Under the pieces are notes generated by a model. That model searched no databases. It had not been told where the DNA came from and saw only the letters and a list, made by a program, of their open reading frames with translations. Source: Cloacibacterium sp047601505 (GTDB taxonomy: Bacteria > Bacteroidota > Bacteroidia > Flavobacteriales > Weeksellaceae). From it: a stretch of 64,000 nucleotides of DNA. Shown here piece by piece: positions 35,842 to 44,849 of the stretch; position 1 is the first letter of the stretch; each line of letters opens with the position of its first letter. Where the stretch lies: positions 2,666,001 through 2,730,000 of the forward strand of contig NZ_JASGJD010000001.1 of the NCBI RefSeq assembly GCF_047601505.1, given 5' to 3'. Both the position numbers and the translations under genes were made by a program.

Positions 35842-36258
35842 ATGATAGACAAAATTAACATAAGAGTTTACGCGATATATGTAAACGAAAACCAAGAATT
35901 AATGGCATTAGACGAAGGTTACGCTGGCAAAAAATTGGTAAAATTACCTGGCGGAGGACTAGAATTCGGAGAAGGAACGTTAGAATGTCTTCACAGAGAA
36001 TTTGCCGAAGAATTAAACCTTAAAATAGAAGTTTTAGAACATTTTTACACTCAAGAAGAATTCTTGGCTTCTATGTTTAGAGAAAATGAACAATTACTCA
36101 CCATTTATTATACTGTAAATATTTTAAATTTTGACGAGTTAAAAATTCTAGACGATAGCATAGAAAACGTAAAATGGATTTCCCTGCAAGAAGAAAAGCC
36201 ATTACCTTTACCAATTGATAAAATTGTATTTGAAAAATTGAAAGAAAAATTACTCTAA
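35842..36258 (+). CDS. NUDIX hydrolase
   Basis: 138 residues. The Nudix box is complete: GGGLEFGEGTLECLHREFAE followed by EL (G-x5-E-x7-R-E-x2-E-E). It would split a nucleoside diphosphate linked to another group; the substrate cannot be predicted. The short size and VYAIYVNENQELMALDEGYA start are like ADP-ribose or housekeeping-type NUDIX proteins. Its end overlaps the convergent S1/P1 nuclease gene by 9 bases. Confidence 0.88.
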   Translation: MIDKINIRVYAIYVNENQELMALDEGYAGKKLVKLPGGGLEFGEGTLECLHREFAEELNLKIEVLEHFYTQEEFLASMFRENEQLLTIYYTVNILNFDELKILDDSIENVKWISLQEEKPLPLPIDKIVFEKLKEKLL

Positions 36259-37041
36259 AATTTCGTTCAATATTTTTGCAAGTCTAAGACCACCTTTCAA
36301 GAGTTGGTCTTCCATAATTCCAGAAAATTTATAGTTATAATCGTAACTATAATTTCCGTTAATTGGAGTCTGAGAATAAATTTTTGCAGCAGTATTATAG
36401 CTTTCGAAAAGCCAATCTTCAAGATTCCCTGATTGAATTTTCTCTACTTCATCTTTAGATTTTTTTTCTAAAACATCAGCATATTCGGTATAAGAATATT
36501 TTTGAAAATCTACCAATTTACTATCCCATAAACTGTGCAGATTGGTTTGTTCTCTGAAAAAAGTTAACGGAACAAGATTTCCGCCTTGATCTTCGGCTTT
36601 ACCAACGTGAAACGGCTGGTGCAAATCTCCCATCAAGTGAATTAGAAAAATTACAGCAATTTCTTTATCTTCTTTTGTAGCGTTTTTGTCTTTAATTATC
36701 GCTTCTTGTTTTTGAATTGCAGAATAAAGATTTGGCGTTTTATTCTCTTTTAATTCATTCTCAAAATTTTGAAAATTGAGCTTTGGAGTTACATTTACAT
36801 AATGCCAAATTTCGGTTTCTTTATATCTTTTTAGAGAATCAGATTTTACAAAATCTGGCCAATTGGCAAAATACGCTAGTTTTTGGTTTCCAAGAATTTT
36901 CTTTAGTTTCTTTTTAGATTTATTGCTAAGGTGATGCTCTGCAATTTCGGCAATCGTTCTGTGCCCTGTTGTTCCCCATGAATAAGCTTCTGCAGATTGT
37001 AGCACAAAAGCGAAAATCAAAATTCTGAATAATAATTTCAT
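36250..37041 (-). CDS. S1/P1-type zinc nuclease, exported
   Basis: 263 residues. A signal peptide ends at SAEAYS, which places Trp at the mature N-terminus (WGTTGHRTIAEIAEHHL) where this family uses it as a zinc ligand. Other ligands: NWPDFVKSD, IWHYVNV, FLIHLMGDLHQPFHVGKAED and LHSLWDSKLVD. Single-strand-specific endonuclease or 3'-nucleotidase acting in the periplasm or outside, likely for nutrient recovery. Lies one base downstream of the DUF4294 gene, so co-transcribed with it. Confidence 0.92.
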   Translation of the reverse strand: MKLLFRILIFAFVLQSAEAYSWGTTGHRTIAEIAEHHLSNKSKKKLKKILGNQKLAYFANWPDFVKSDSLKRYKETEIWHYVNVTPKLNFQNFENELKENKTPNLYSAIQKQEAIIKDKNATKEDKEIAVIFLIHLMGDLHQPFHVGKAEDQGGNLVPLTFFREQTNLHSLWDSKLVDFQKYSYTEYADVLEKKSKDEVEKIQSGNLEDWLFESYNTAAKIYSQTPINGNYSYDYNYKFSGIMEDQLLKGGLRLAKILNEILE

Positions 37042-37042
37042 T

Positions 37043-37753
37043 CTATTTATTTACTTTAAAATCTTTGTATCCTTCGTAAGGTTGCAGATAGCCCAAATTC
37101 CAATTAGACAAAAGTAGAGATTCTATAAAAGTATCTTCTCTCACCGAATAAGGGTCGTACACTTGTTTTATATCCACATCTGCGAGGTTTCCTTTTACAT
37201 TCCACCAAAAAGCACTCCAGCCTCCACGCAATTCTTTTATAATTTCATACACCGTTTTTCCGGTAGCGCGGTTCATTAATTTAGCAAAAATTCTTCCTTC
37301 GGTTGTGGTAAGGTCTCGCAATTGTTTTTCGTATTGATTGGCAAGTTCTTCTTGGCGTTTCCTAATGTACACTTTCCTTTTTTCAGAATCAATTTTCTCT
37401 AATTCGTCTTCTATATCACGATATTGTTCTAATGCTGTAATAAAATAAGGATAAACTCTATTGAGTTTTTTATTGAGAAAATAATAGAAATTTCTATCTA
37501 GTTGATTATTAAAATGAGGCTTATTAAGCAAAATAAGCTCATCCATTACCACCACTTTTTCGCCGTTTATTTCGTAAACTCTGGCTTTCTGCGCATCGTC
37601 GTAATAATAAACATAACCAAATTCATCTTTTTTAAGCTTTTCTTTCGGCACATCTTTCAATGCCTTCAACTCTACTTTTATGGTATCTTGTTGTGCATTA
37701 AGGCTAAAACCAAACAATAAAAGCGCAATAATTAATGGGATTCTAAATTTCAT
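37043..37753 (-). CDS. DUF4294 family exported protein
   Basis: 236 residues with a signal peptide (MKFRIPLIIALLLFGFSLNAQ). The DUF4294 region has DRNFYYFLNKKLNRVYPYFI, a charged helix (DELEKIDSEKRKVYIRKRQE) and LTTTEGRIFAKLMNRATGKT followed by LRGGWSAFWWN. A Bacteroidota family with no known function. Divergent from the M42 peptidase gene, a neighbourhood common in flavobacteria. Confidence 0.85.
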   Translation of the reverse strand: MKFRIPLIIALLLFGFSLNAQQDTIKVELKALKDVPKEKLKKDEFGYVYYYDDAQKARVYEINGEKVVVMDELILLNKPHFNNQLDRNFYYFLNKKLNRVYPYFITALEQYRDIEDELEKIDSEKRKVYIRKRQEELANQYEKQLRDLTTTEGRIFAKLMNRATGKTVYEIIKELRGGWSAFWWNVKGNLADVDIKQVYDPYSVREDTFIESLLLSNWNLGYLQPYEGYKDFKVNK

Positions 37754-37806
37754 TATTCAAAAGAAAATTAAATTGATTAATTTTACCACAAAAATCGTTC
37801 CTTTAT

Positions 37807-38880
37807 ATGAAATTTGAAAGTAAATCCTTAAAATTTTTAGAAAAATACCTCAATACTGCTTCACCAACTGGTTTTGAGCAGAACGGGCAAAAAGTTTGGA
37901 CAGAATACATTAAGCCTTTTGTAGATGAAATTAAAGTGGACCATTACGGTACTGCTTACGGAATTATTAATCCAGAAGCCGAATTTAAAGTAGTAATTGA
38001 AGCTCATGCCGACGAAATTTCTTGGTATGTAAATTATATTACAGACGATGGTTTAATCTACGTTATCAGAAACGGAGGTTCAGACCAATTGATAGCACCT
38101 TCTAAAATTGTACACATTCACGGTGAAAAAGGCATTGTTAAAGGCGTTTTCGGTTGGCCAGCAATTCACACAAGAGTTAATCAAAACGAACCAACTCCAA
38201 AAATTGAAAATATTTTTATAGACTGTGGTTGTACCAGCAAAGAAGAAGTAGAAAATCTAGGAATTTATGTAGGTTGTATGATTACTTACCCTGATGAATT
38301 TTTCGAAATGAACGACCGCTACTTCGTTTGTAGAGCTTTAGACAACAGAATGGGAGGTTTTATGATTGCCGAAGTTGCCAGACTTTTGAAAGAAAATAAG
38401 AAGAAATTGCCTTTCGGTTTATATATTACCAATTCCGTTCAAGAAGAAGTTGGCTTGTATGGAGCAACCATGATTGCGCAAACCATCAAACCAAATATTG
38501 CCATCGTTACAGACGTTACGCACGACACCACTACTCCAATGATTGAGAAAAAGAAAGAAGGCAGCATGAAATGCGGAGACGGACCTGTAATTGCATACGC
38601 ACCTTCTGTTCATCATATTATAAGAGATTTAATTACAGAAACTGCCAACAAAAAGAAAATTCCTTTCCAAAGAAATGCACTGAGCAGAGCAACAGGAACA
38701 GACACCGATTCTTTTGCGTTTTCTAATGGCGGTGTACCTTCTGCGCTTATTTCTTTACCTTTAAGATATATGCACACTACCGTAGAAATGGTAGCCAAAG
38801 AAGATGTAGCCAACGTAATAAAACTTATCTACGAAACGCTTCTCAAAATAAAACCAGAAATGAATCTGAAGTATTTTTAA
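37807..38880 (+). CDS. M42 family metallo-aminopeptidase
   Basis: 357 residues, full length. Dinuclear zinc/cobalt peptidase of the glutamyl aminopeptidase / TET type, usually a dodecamer in the cytoplasm. Metal and catalytic residues are in KVVIEAHADEISWYV, FVCRALDNRMGGFMIAE, TNSVQEEVGLYGATMIA (catalytic Glu-Glu), IVTDVTHDTTTP and the late His in LRYMHTTVEM. TGTDTDSFAF is the usual substrate loop. Single gene. Confidence 0.93.
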   Translation: MKFESKSLKFLEKYLNTASPTGFEQNGQKVWTEYIKPFVDEIKVDHYGTAYGIINPEAEFKVVIEAHADEISWYVNYITDDGLIYVIRNGGSDQLIAPSKIVHIHGEKGIVKGVFGWPAIHTRVNQNEPTPKIENIFIDCGCTSKEEVENLGIYVGCMITYPDEFFEMNDRYFVCRALDNRMGGFMIAEVARLLKENKKKLPFGLYITNSVQEEVGLYGATMIAQTIKPNIAIVTDVTHDTTTPMIEKKKEGSMKCGDGPVIAYAPSVHHIIRDLITETANKKKIPFQRNALSRATGTDTDSFAFSNGGVPSALISLPLRYMHTTVEMVAKEDVANVIKLIYETLLKIKPEMNLKYF

Positions 38881-39168
38881 AAAATATTATAAAAAATTTG
38901 TTACTAAATTAACACCTACTAAAAAAGTTATAAAATTTGAGCTAAATAAAATTTTTAAATAAATTTACCCGTTGTGCATTTTAAATATTACTTACTTTTA
39001 AGTTATTAATATTTCGATTGAAATAAACTTTCCAAATAATTTGAACAACAGGTATGTAGATATATAAAACTTAAAAAAACATAATATCATTGGCAATTTT
39101 CTAAGTTTTTAATAATATTCTGTAACAAAAGAAAAACTTATAATACTGATACTTGAAAAGCATTAAAA
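38881..39168. other. AT-rich intergenic stretch
   Basis: 288 bases between the M42 peptidase and hydrolase genes. No reading frame of note, no clear terminator hairpin and no exact TAnnTTTG element close to the hydrolase start were seen. Confidence 0.5.
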
Positions 39169-40113
39169 ATGAAAAAACTTTTCAAAATCTTAGGAATCTT
39201 CTGCATTATAATTATTGCATTATATTTAATTTCTATACCTTATATTAGGTCTAAAAATCCAATTAAAGAAACCGTTTTCTTTACTCCAACGAAATACGAT
39301 AAAACAAAAATCTTCAATCAACTAGCACCATCTTATTTAACCGTTATTTCTAAAGATTCTGTTCAATTTGCAGCCAATAAATTTATCATTTCTAAAAATT
39401 CGGATTCTTTAATATTAAATCACACAAAAATTAAAAGAGATTTTAAGAAATTTAGCGATAATTCATTGTCAGAATTTTATACAATACAACCAAAAACATA
39501 TAAAAAAGTTGGCGTTTTCATGCTAGGAAATACATTCAATGTTTTTAATATTTTCGACCAACTTACCACTTTGGCTCAAAAAGATGAGATGAAAATTTAC
39601 GTAATTACATATAACGGAAATGGCTATTCTGAAGGAAAATCTAGCTTTGAAAATCAATTTAAAGTCAACCAAAATTTCTATAAATTCATTAATTCTAAAG
39701 AGAAAACAGATTATATTTTTGGGCATTCTTTGGGAACCGTTTTCGCTACCAAATTAGCGGTAGACAACAAAATTCCTCATCTTGTTTTGCTTGCTCCGGC
39801 TTCTAATCTTAAGGATATGATTTCTTATTTTAAAAGTTTAACAAATATCTTGGTAAGACCATATTTTAATACTACAGAACTTACAAAATCTGGAATTGAC
39901 AAACTTGCAGACAACTCAGAAAAAATTAAAAATTATAATGGGAATTTATTGCTTATTCACGGTACAAAAGACACCAATTTACCTTATTTTATGTCTCAAA
40001 AAATCTTAAAAAACTGCAATTCGAGCCATAAAAAACTCATCACTGTTCCCGATGGAAACCATTACGCAGCTTTTGATAAAGAAATTTGGAATAAATTGAT
40101 TAATGAGTTATAA
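39169..40113 (+). CDS. Membrane-anchored alpha/beta hydrolase
   Basis: 314 residues. One N-terminal membrane helix (about 4-24, FKILGIFCIIIIALYLISIP). The hydrolase core has VGVFMLGNTFNVFNIF, IYVITYNGNGYSEGKSSF, the nucleophile elbow YIFGHSLGTVFATKLA (Ser in GHSLG), LLLIHGTKDTNLPY (Asp) and VPDGNHYAAF (His), a complete triad. Substrate unknown; lipid or ester hydrolysis in the periplasm is a guess. Followed by a strong terminator. Confidence 0.8.
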   Translation: MKKLFKILGIFCIIIIALYLISIPYIRSKNPIKETVFFTPTKYDKTKIFNQLAPSYLTVISKDSVQFAANKFIISKNSDSLILNHTKIKRDFKKFSDNSLSEFYTIQPKTYKKVGVFMLGNTFNVFNIFDQLTTLAQKDEMKIYVITYNGNGYSEGKSSFENQFKVNQNFYKFINSKEKTDYIFGHSLGTVFATKLAVDNKIPHLVLLAPASNLKDMISYFKSLTNILVRPYFNTTELTKSGIDKLADNSEKIKNYNGNLLLIHGTKDTNLPYFMSQKILKNCNSSHKKLITVPDGNHYAAFDKEIWNKLINEL

Positions 40114-40140
40114 AATTCGTGAAAAATATCACAAAATACA

Positions 40141-40171
40141 AACCTCGTCTAATTTAAGCGAGGTTTTTTTT
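40141..40171 (+). terminator. Terminator of the hydrolase gene
   Basis: 7-bp GC-rich arms AACCTCG / CGAGGTT with an 11-base loop and eight T after the stem. Confidence 0.85.
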
Positions 40172-40220
40172 CAAATCCATTTCTAATTTTTACTAAATTT
40201 TTTCTGTGAAAAATATTTTA

Positions 40221-40228
40221 TAAGTTTG
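40221..40228 (+). promoter_or_regulatory. -7 promoter element (TAAGTTTG) of the 40233 lipoprotein gene
   Basis: Exact TAnnTTTG ending only 4 bases before the ATG. If used, the mRNA would be nearly leaderless. Confidence 0.45.
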
Positions 40229-40232
40229 TTCT

Positions 40233-41102
40233 ATGAAATATTTTGTATATCCTTTGGCCATTTTAGCAGTTTTGAGTTGCTATCCAAAATCTGAAAACAC
40301 TTCTGAAAATCAAAATTTTGAAGTAATTACCAAACTTCCTAAAAAATTAAAAGAACTTTCGGGAATGGTAGTTTCTACAGACCCAAAAACCATTTGGGGA
40401 ATTGAAGACCAAGGCAATAAAAATGCAATTTATGCTTTTGGAGAAAACGGAAAACTCCTCTCTGAAACTTTGGTAGAAAATACAGAAAACACAGACTGGG
40501 AAGACCTTATAAAAGACAAAGAAAACAACATCTACATTGGAGATTTTGGCAATAATGATAACGACAGAAAGAATCTTAAAATCTTAAAAGTTGATTTAAA
40601 AAACCCAGAACAAGAAACCACAAAAGTAATACAAACTACTGCTTTTCATTATGAAGGACAAACAGAATTTCCACCAAAAAAATCTCATTGGCTATACGAT
40701 TGTGAAGCTTTTGTAGAAAAAGATGGTTACTTTTATCTTTTCACCAAAAATAGAAGCAAAGGTTTTGATGGCACTTTCTATGTGTTCCAAATTCCTAATA
40801 AAGAAGGAAATTTCGAAGCTAAAAAAATTGCAACTTTACAGTTAGAAGGTGGTTATAACGATGCTGCTATTACTTCGGCTTCTATCAATTCTAAAAACCA
40901 AATTGCATTGCTTACACACAAAAATTTGTATTTAGTTTCAGATTTTTTCAAAACAAATTTTAAAAATCCACAAATTAAAAAGCTTCCTTTCGGACACGAG
41001 TCTCAAAAAGAAGCTTTGGTTTTTATAAATAATAATTCTGTTTTAATTGCCGACGAAAAAGACGGAAAAGACACTGGAAATCTCTATCGTTTTGAGTTTT
41101 AA
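40233..41102 (+). CDS. Lipoprotein with beta-propeller-like repeats
   Basis: 289 residues. Lipobox LAVLSC (C16). The mature protein has propeller-like blades: LSGMVVSTDPKTIWGIEDQG, NTDWEDLIKDKENNIYIGDF (GNND), WLYDCEAFVEKDGYFYLFTK, GGYNDAAITSASINSKNQIA and KEALVFINNNSVLIADEKDG. The 'GMVVS..TIWGIEDQG / DWEDL..D..NNIYIGD' pattern resembles SdiA-regulated / phytase-like proteins of unknown substrate. The stop overlaps the convergent phosphoesterase gene by 4 bases. Confidence 0.65.
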   Translation: MKYFVYPLAILAVLSCYPKSENTSENQNFEVITKLPKKLKELSGMVVSTDPKTIWGIEDQGNKNAIYAFGENGKLLSETLVENTENTDWEDLIKDKENNIYIGDFGNNDNDRKNLKILKVDLKNPEQETTKVIQTTAFHYEGQTEFPPKKSHWLYDCEAFVEKDGYFYLFTKNRSKGFDGTFYVFQIPNKEGNFEAKKIATLQLEGGYNDAAITSASINSKNQIALLTHKNLYLVSDFFKTNFKNPQIKKLPFGHESQKEALVFINNNSVLIADEKDGKDTGNLYRFEF

Positions 41103-44100
41103 AATCTCATCCCAATACTTGCAGAAACTCGTCCTTTGTCGCTGCCTGTAAAATAGTTTACTCTTGCCGAGAAGCTTTCCAGAAAACGAATCCAAACACC
41201 TCCTCCTACAGATTGATGCCATTTTTGGGAAATTTCGCTATTGTTCCATACTCTACCGAAATCATATCCTAAAGCCACTCCAAAATCTGTAGGTCCGAGA
41301 TTATTTTTAACTTTAGAAAGATTCCATCTTATTTCTGAACTATTTACCAAAGCAGATTTTCCAGAAAATCTTTGATTTCTGTAAGCTCGTAAACCGCTAT
41401 TTCCACCGATGTTTGCAGCTTGATAAAATTCAAAATTTTCATTGCTTACCCAAGTTCCGTTCAAAGAATTGGCAAAAACCACTTTACCTTGCTTGTCAAT
41501 TCTATGGTCAATATTTAAAAGCGCCGAAAGCACCAAAAAGTTTTGATTGAAGTCTGAGATATTGAATTTCCACAAAGCATTTGCCTGAAGTTTCATTCCT
41601 AAAGCAGGAAAAGCTTTATTGTCATAATTTTCAAAACCAAAAGCGTAATGAACGTTAGCAAATTGTTGATTTTTAAAAACTTCCGAATTCACATCAGAAG
41701 AATTCATTACAAATCGGTCTTCATTTTTTTCAATTTTATTATTTTCGTAACCTAGCTCAAAACTATTCTTAAAACTCAACCAATTTACTTTAGAAACCAC
41801 TACCGAAGCCTTTGCCTGCGAAATTCTGGCTCTGTAATAATCTTGTTCAAATTTTTCTTTATCAAAACTACTCTCATTGCTCAACCCGAAAAAATTCTGT
41901 GTAAAATGAGGTGTTGTGTACAAACCGTGAAGCTCCAAATCCCAACCTTTGAGCGCTTTTTTAAAAATTCCGGTATATTCTAAACTCAAACCATTGGTTG
42001 CAGAATAGAATTCCGTTTTCAGAGAATGTTTCTGGGAAAATGGGTCTCTCACAAAATTATTTACGGCTCCATTTATAAGAAATCCTACCGCAATTCCGTC
42101 ATCAGGATTGTAATTAAAATTGGGATAACCCGCCATATAATTGTATTTCGGGCGTTTGAACTGGTAGCTATTCAAGTCGTAATCGTCTGTTATAATTTTG
42201 GAGGTTTTCGCATCTGTTTCATACGTATTTTTTTGAGATTTAAAATCATAAATTTTCACATTTCTGCCGTTCTTAACTTTGTAAACATCGTGATTATAAC
42301 CTCCAATCAATCGAATATTAATCTTAGATTTTCCGTTTCCAAAAACTTCGTAAGTATCATCATCTTCCAAACCAAAAATCCAGATTTCTTTGGTTAAATG
42401 ATTATGATAAGTTTGTTCAAAAACAAGTTTTTCTTCAGATTTTTTAATTTCATATTGCTGAATTTTAACTGAATCTCCTTCTTTGGTAATCACAAATTTA
42501 TCTTTACCTACTGTTCCTACCAACGGAATTTTTTTCTGCAAAACCTGAAAATATTCCGAAGCATATTTTTCTAAATTTTTCTCTCTGGAAATAATTTTCT
42601 CTTGAATTTCTTTTATCGTTTCATCCTGAACTTCTTTCGGAAGGTTGCTAAAAGCATCTTTAATTTTTGTTTCAGACAAATGTTCTTTGATATATTGAGC
42701 TTGTTTTTTCCAATCTTCTTCCGATGCGTTTTTAGCAAAAACCAAATCCATAGGATAAGGTTCCATATTAAACCATTTTACATTTTTGAGGTCACTTTTA
42801 AAGGTTTTCATGTGTCTAATTGTAGGAATTTGCATTATAATTTTGAACAAAACACCGTCATATTTACTAAAAGCTTGGTCTCTATCTCTCGGAATTGGTT
42901 TATACACTGTTTTTTTATCATTTTTATAAGCAGCCCATTTCCATTGGTCTGTATGTCTGTCCCAATCTCCAATTAACATATCAAATAATCTTGCACGCAA
43001 ATAAATTTCTTGGTCAACTTTATTTTCAGGATTTTTTCTAAGGTCTTTTAAAACATCATCTGTTGATACAATATCATTTGCATTTTCTAAAGATTCAAGC
43101 GTTTTTTTATCTGAAGAAAATCTTTCTTCAACCATATAAAGTTCATTACCATATTTTTGATTATACTCTCCTAAAACAGATTGTTTTGGAATATAATACA
43201 ACTGAGGATTGCTGTGAAAAAGATTAATTTTCTCTGCCAAATTTCCCACAGAAAAAGGAGTAAAAGAATGATTGGCTGTGTAAAAATCCATCAAAAATTT
43301 ATCTGGAAAAGTATCTTGAAGTTCACTTCCGAAAGTATTTTTCTTGAAAGCCATATTGTTGAGAAAACGTACTGCACTTTTTTTGACACCTCGCATCACA
43401 AATTCTTGCCCATCAGATTTTATAAGTCTCAAACTATTTGATTGATTGCCGCCACCTTCTCTAAATGGCATAAATTTATCTTCACTTTTAGAAAAATCTA
43501 AAACATTAGCTTCTATAGGAAGTGCATAATATTTTCTGTAATGTTCGCCAAAAAGCCATTTATAAATAGAACTTTTCTGCGTGAGTTCTTTTGGATAAAT
43601 GGTAGAAACCATCGTTGTGGGAAATTCTGATGCAACATTTTGTGGAAGTACAGAAGTTTTTTCTCTTACAGAAATTTGATTTAACTTTTTAAAAACACCA
43701 TTTTTAGTTGAAAAAAATTCAACATCCGAACTGCCATTTTCTCTGATATTTAAAACTGCAAAACCGCTTCCTCCGTACGAAAAATCTGTAGCAGCAGTAA
43801 TGGTTGCAGGATCTGTTTTAGAGCCAGCTCCACTTATAATTTGTCTTAAGTTTTTTTCAGAATGATATTGCAAATTATGGTCGTGACCAGAAACAAAAAT
43901 AATATTTTCTTTGTCTTGAACCATGCTTTTAATGGTATTGGCAAAATCTGCGTAATGCTTGTTGTTAATATCTTCTATGCTTGCACCAGAAGAATTTCTT
44001 AAAATATTGATAAATGAAGCAAAAATAGGCAACGGAAAAGTACTTCTTAGCGGATAAATGTGAGATTTAAAAGAATTAAAACCTCCATGAACGCCAGAAT

Positions 44101-44821
44101 TTACCATAGGATGATGCACTGCTATAATAATTTGCTTATCTTGATTTTTGTTGATTAAATCTTTCAATTCTGAGAAAAAATCATCACGCGTTTTAATGTC
44201 ACAATCTTTATTAATACCAGGATATTTTTCCCAATCTACAAGACTCCATTCAGAATCTATGGTAATTAATTTAATATTATCCGTTAAATTAACATCATCT
44301 ATTGGACAAGATTTTCTTGGCAAAAAAGACTTTTTGTCGTTTAAATATTTTTTCACAAATTCTTCCTGAGCTTGCAAACCTTTCAAACCATAATACCAAT
44401 CATGATTACCCGGAATTACAAAAGTTTTTCCTTTGAAATCTTTGGTAATTAGCAATTGATTTTCTAATTTTTCTTTTGCCAAAGGATAATCTTTGCTGTC
44501 TTCCGGCGGCATTCCTAAAGGATAAATATTGTCTCCGAGAAATATTAAAGCTGAACTTTTGTCTGCCGAATCTATTTTAGATTTTAAAAAATGAAGCGTT
44601 TGCTGAGATTGAGCTTCATCTGCATTGCCTGCATCGCCAACAAGAAAAATTTGGAATTCTTTATCAGAATTTATCTTAGCTTCTGTAGTTAAAGCTGCAT
44701 TTTTTCCTATTTGATTGTTATAAGAAGCACAAGAATGAATCGTTAACGAAAATGCTAACAAAGGAAGATATATTGAAAAAGGTCTCGATTTAAAATTAAT
44801 TATATTCACAGATAAATTCAT
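41099..44821 (-). CDS. Metallophosphoesterase - kinase-like - Omp85-type barrel fusion
   Basis: 1240 residues. Exported, probable lipoprotein (IHSC, C31). Residues about 55-335 are a calcineurin-type phosphoesterase with all five metal motifs: VGDAGN (61-66), GDNIYP (96-101), GNHDW (138-142), HHP (236-238) and GHDHN (312-316). Residues about 445-680 show a protein-kinase-like pattern: GGGNQSNSLRLI (456-), FVMRGVKK (474-481), YMVEERF (hinge-like), GDWDRHTDQW (618-627) and PIPRDRDQAF (642-651), close to HipA/CotH catalytic D..N and DxD motifs. Residues about 925-1240 form a membrane barrel with the Omp85 loop-6-like GGNSGLRAYRNQRFSG and a terminal SIGMRF. No POTRA domain is evident. The first and last parts are clear; the middle is inference. 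Substrate unknown. Confidence 0.75.
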   Translation of the reverse strand: MNLSVNIINFKSRPFSIYLPLLAFSLTIHSCASYNNQIGKNAALTTEAKINSDKEFQIFLVGDAGNADEAQSQQTLHFLKSKIDSADKSSALIFLGDNIYPLGMPPEDSKDYPLAKEKLENQLLITKDFKGKTFVIPGNHDWYYGLKGLQAQEEFVKKYLNDKKSFLPRKSCPIDDVNLTDNIKLITIDSEWSLVDWEKYPGINKDCDIKTRDDFFSELKDLINKNQDKQIIIAVHHPMVNSGVHGGFNSFKSHIYPLRSTFPLPIFASFINILRNSSGASIEDINNKHYADFANTIKSMVQDKENIIFVSGHDHNLQYHSEKNLRQIISGAGSKTDPATITAATDFSYGGSGFAVLNIRENGSSDVEFFSTKNGVFKKLNQISVREKTSVLPQNVASEFPTTMVSTIYPKELTQKSSIYKWLFGEHYRKYYALPIEANVLDFSKSEDKFMPFREGGGNQSNSLRLIKSDGQEFVMRGVKKSAVRFLNNMAFKKNTFGSELQDTFPDKFLMDFYTANHSFTPFSVGNLAEKINLFHSNPQLYYIPKQSVLGEYNQKYGNELYMVEERFSSDKKTLESLENANDIVSTDDVLKDLRKNPENKVDQEIYLRARLFDMLIGDWDRHTDQWKWAAYKNDKKTVYKPIPRDRDQAFSKYDGVLFKIIMQIPTIRHMKTFKSDLKNVKWFNMEPYPMDLVFAKNASEEDWKKQAQYIKEHLSETKIKDAFSNLPKEVQDETIKEIQEKIISREKNLEKYASEYFQVLQKKIPLVGTVGKDKFVITKEGDSVKIQQYEIKKSEEKLVFEQTYHNHLTKEIWIFGLEDDDTYEVFGNGKSKINIRLIGGYNHDVYKVKNGRNVKIYDFKSQKNTYETDAKTSKIITDDYDLNSYQFKRPKYNYMAGYPNFNYNPDDGIAVGFLINGAVNNFVRDPFSQKHSLKTEFYSATNGLSLEYTGIFKKALKGWDLELHGLYTTPHFTQNFFGLSNESSFDKEKFEQDYYRARISQAKASVVVSKVNWLSFKNSFELGYENNKIEKNEDRFVMNSSDVNSEVFKNQQFANVHYAFGFENYDNKAFPALGMKLQANALWKFNISDFNQNFLVLSALLNIDHRIDKQGKVVFANSLNGTWVSNENFEFYQAANIGGNSGLRAYRNQRFSGKSALVNSSEIRWNLSKVKNNLGPTDFGVALGYDFGRVWNNSEISQKWHQSVGGGVWIRFLESFSARVNYFTGSDKGRVSASIGMRF

Positions 44822-44849
44822 ACATTTACATAAAAATTAATTGAATTAC

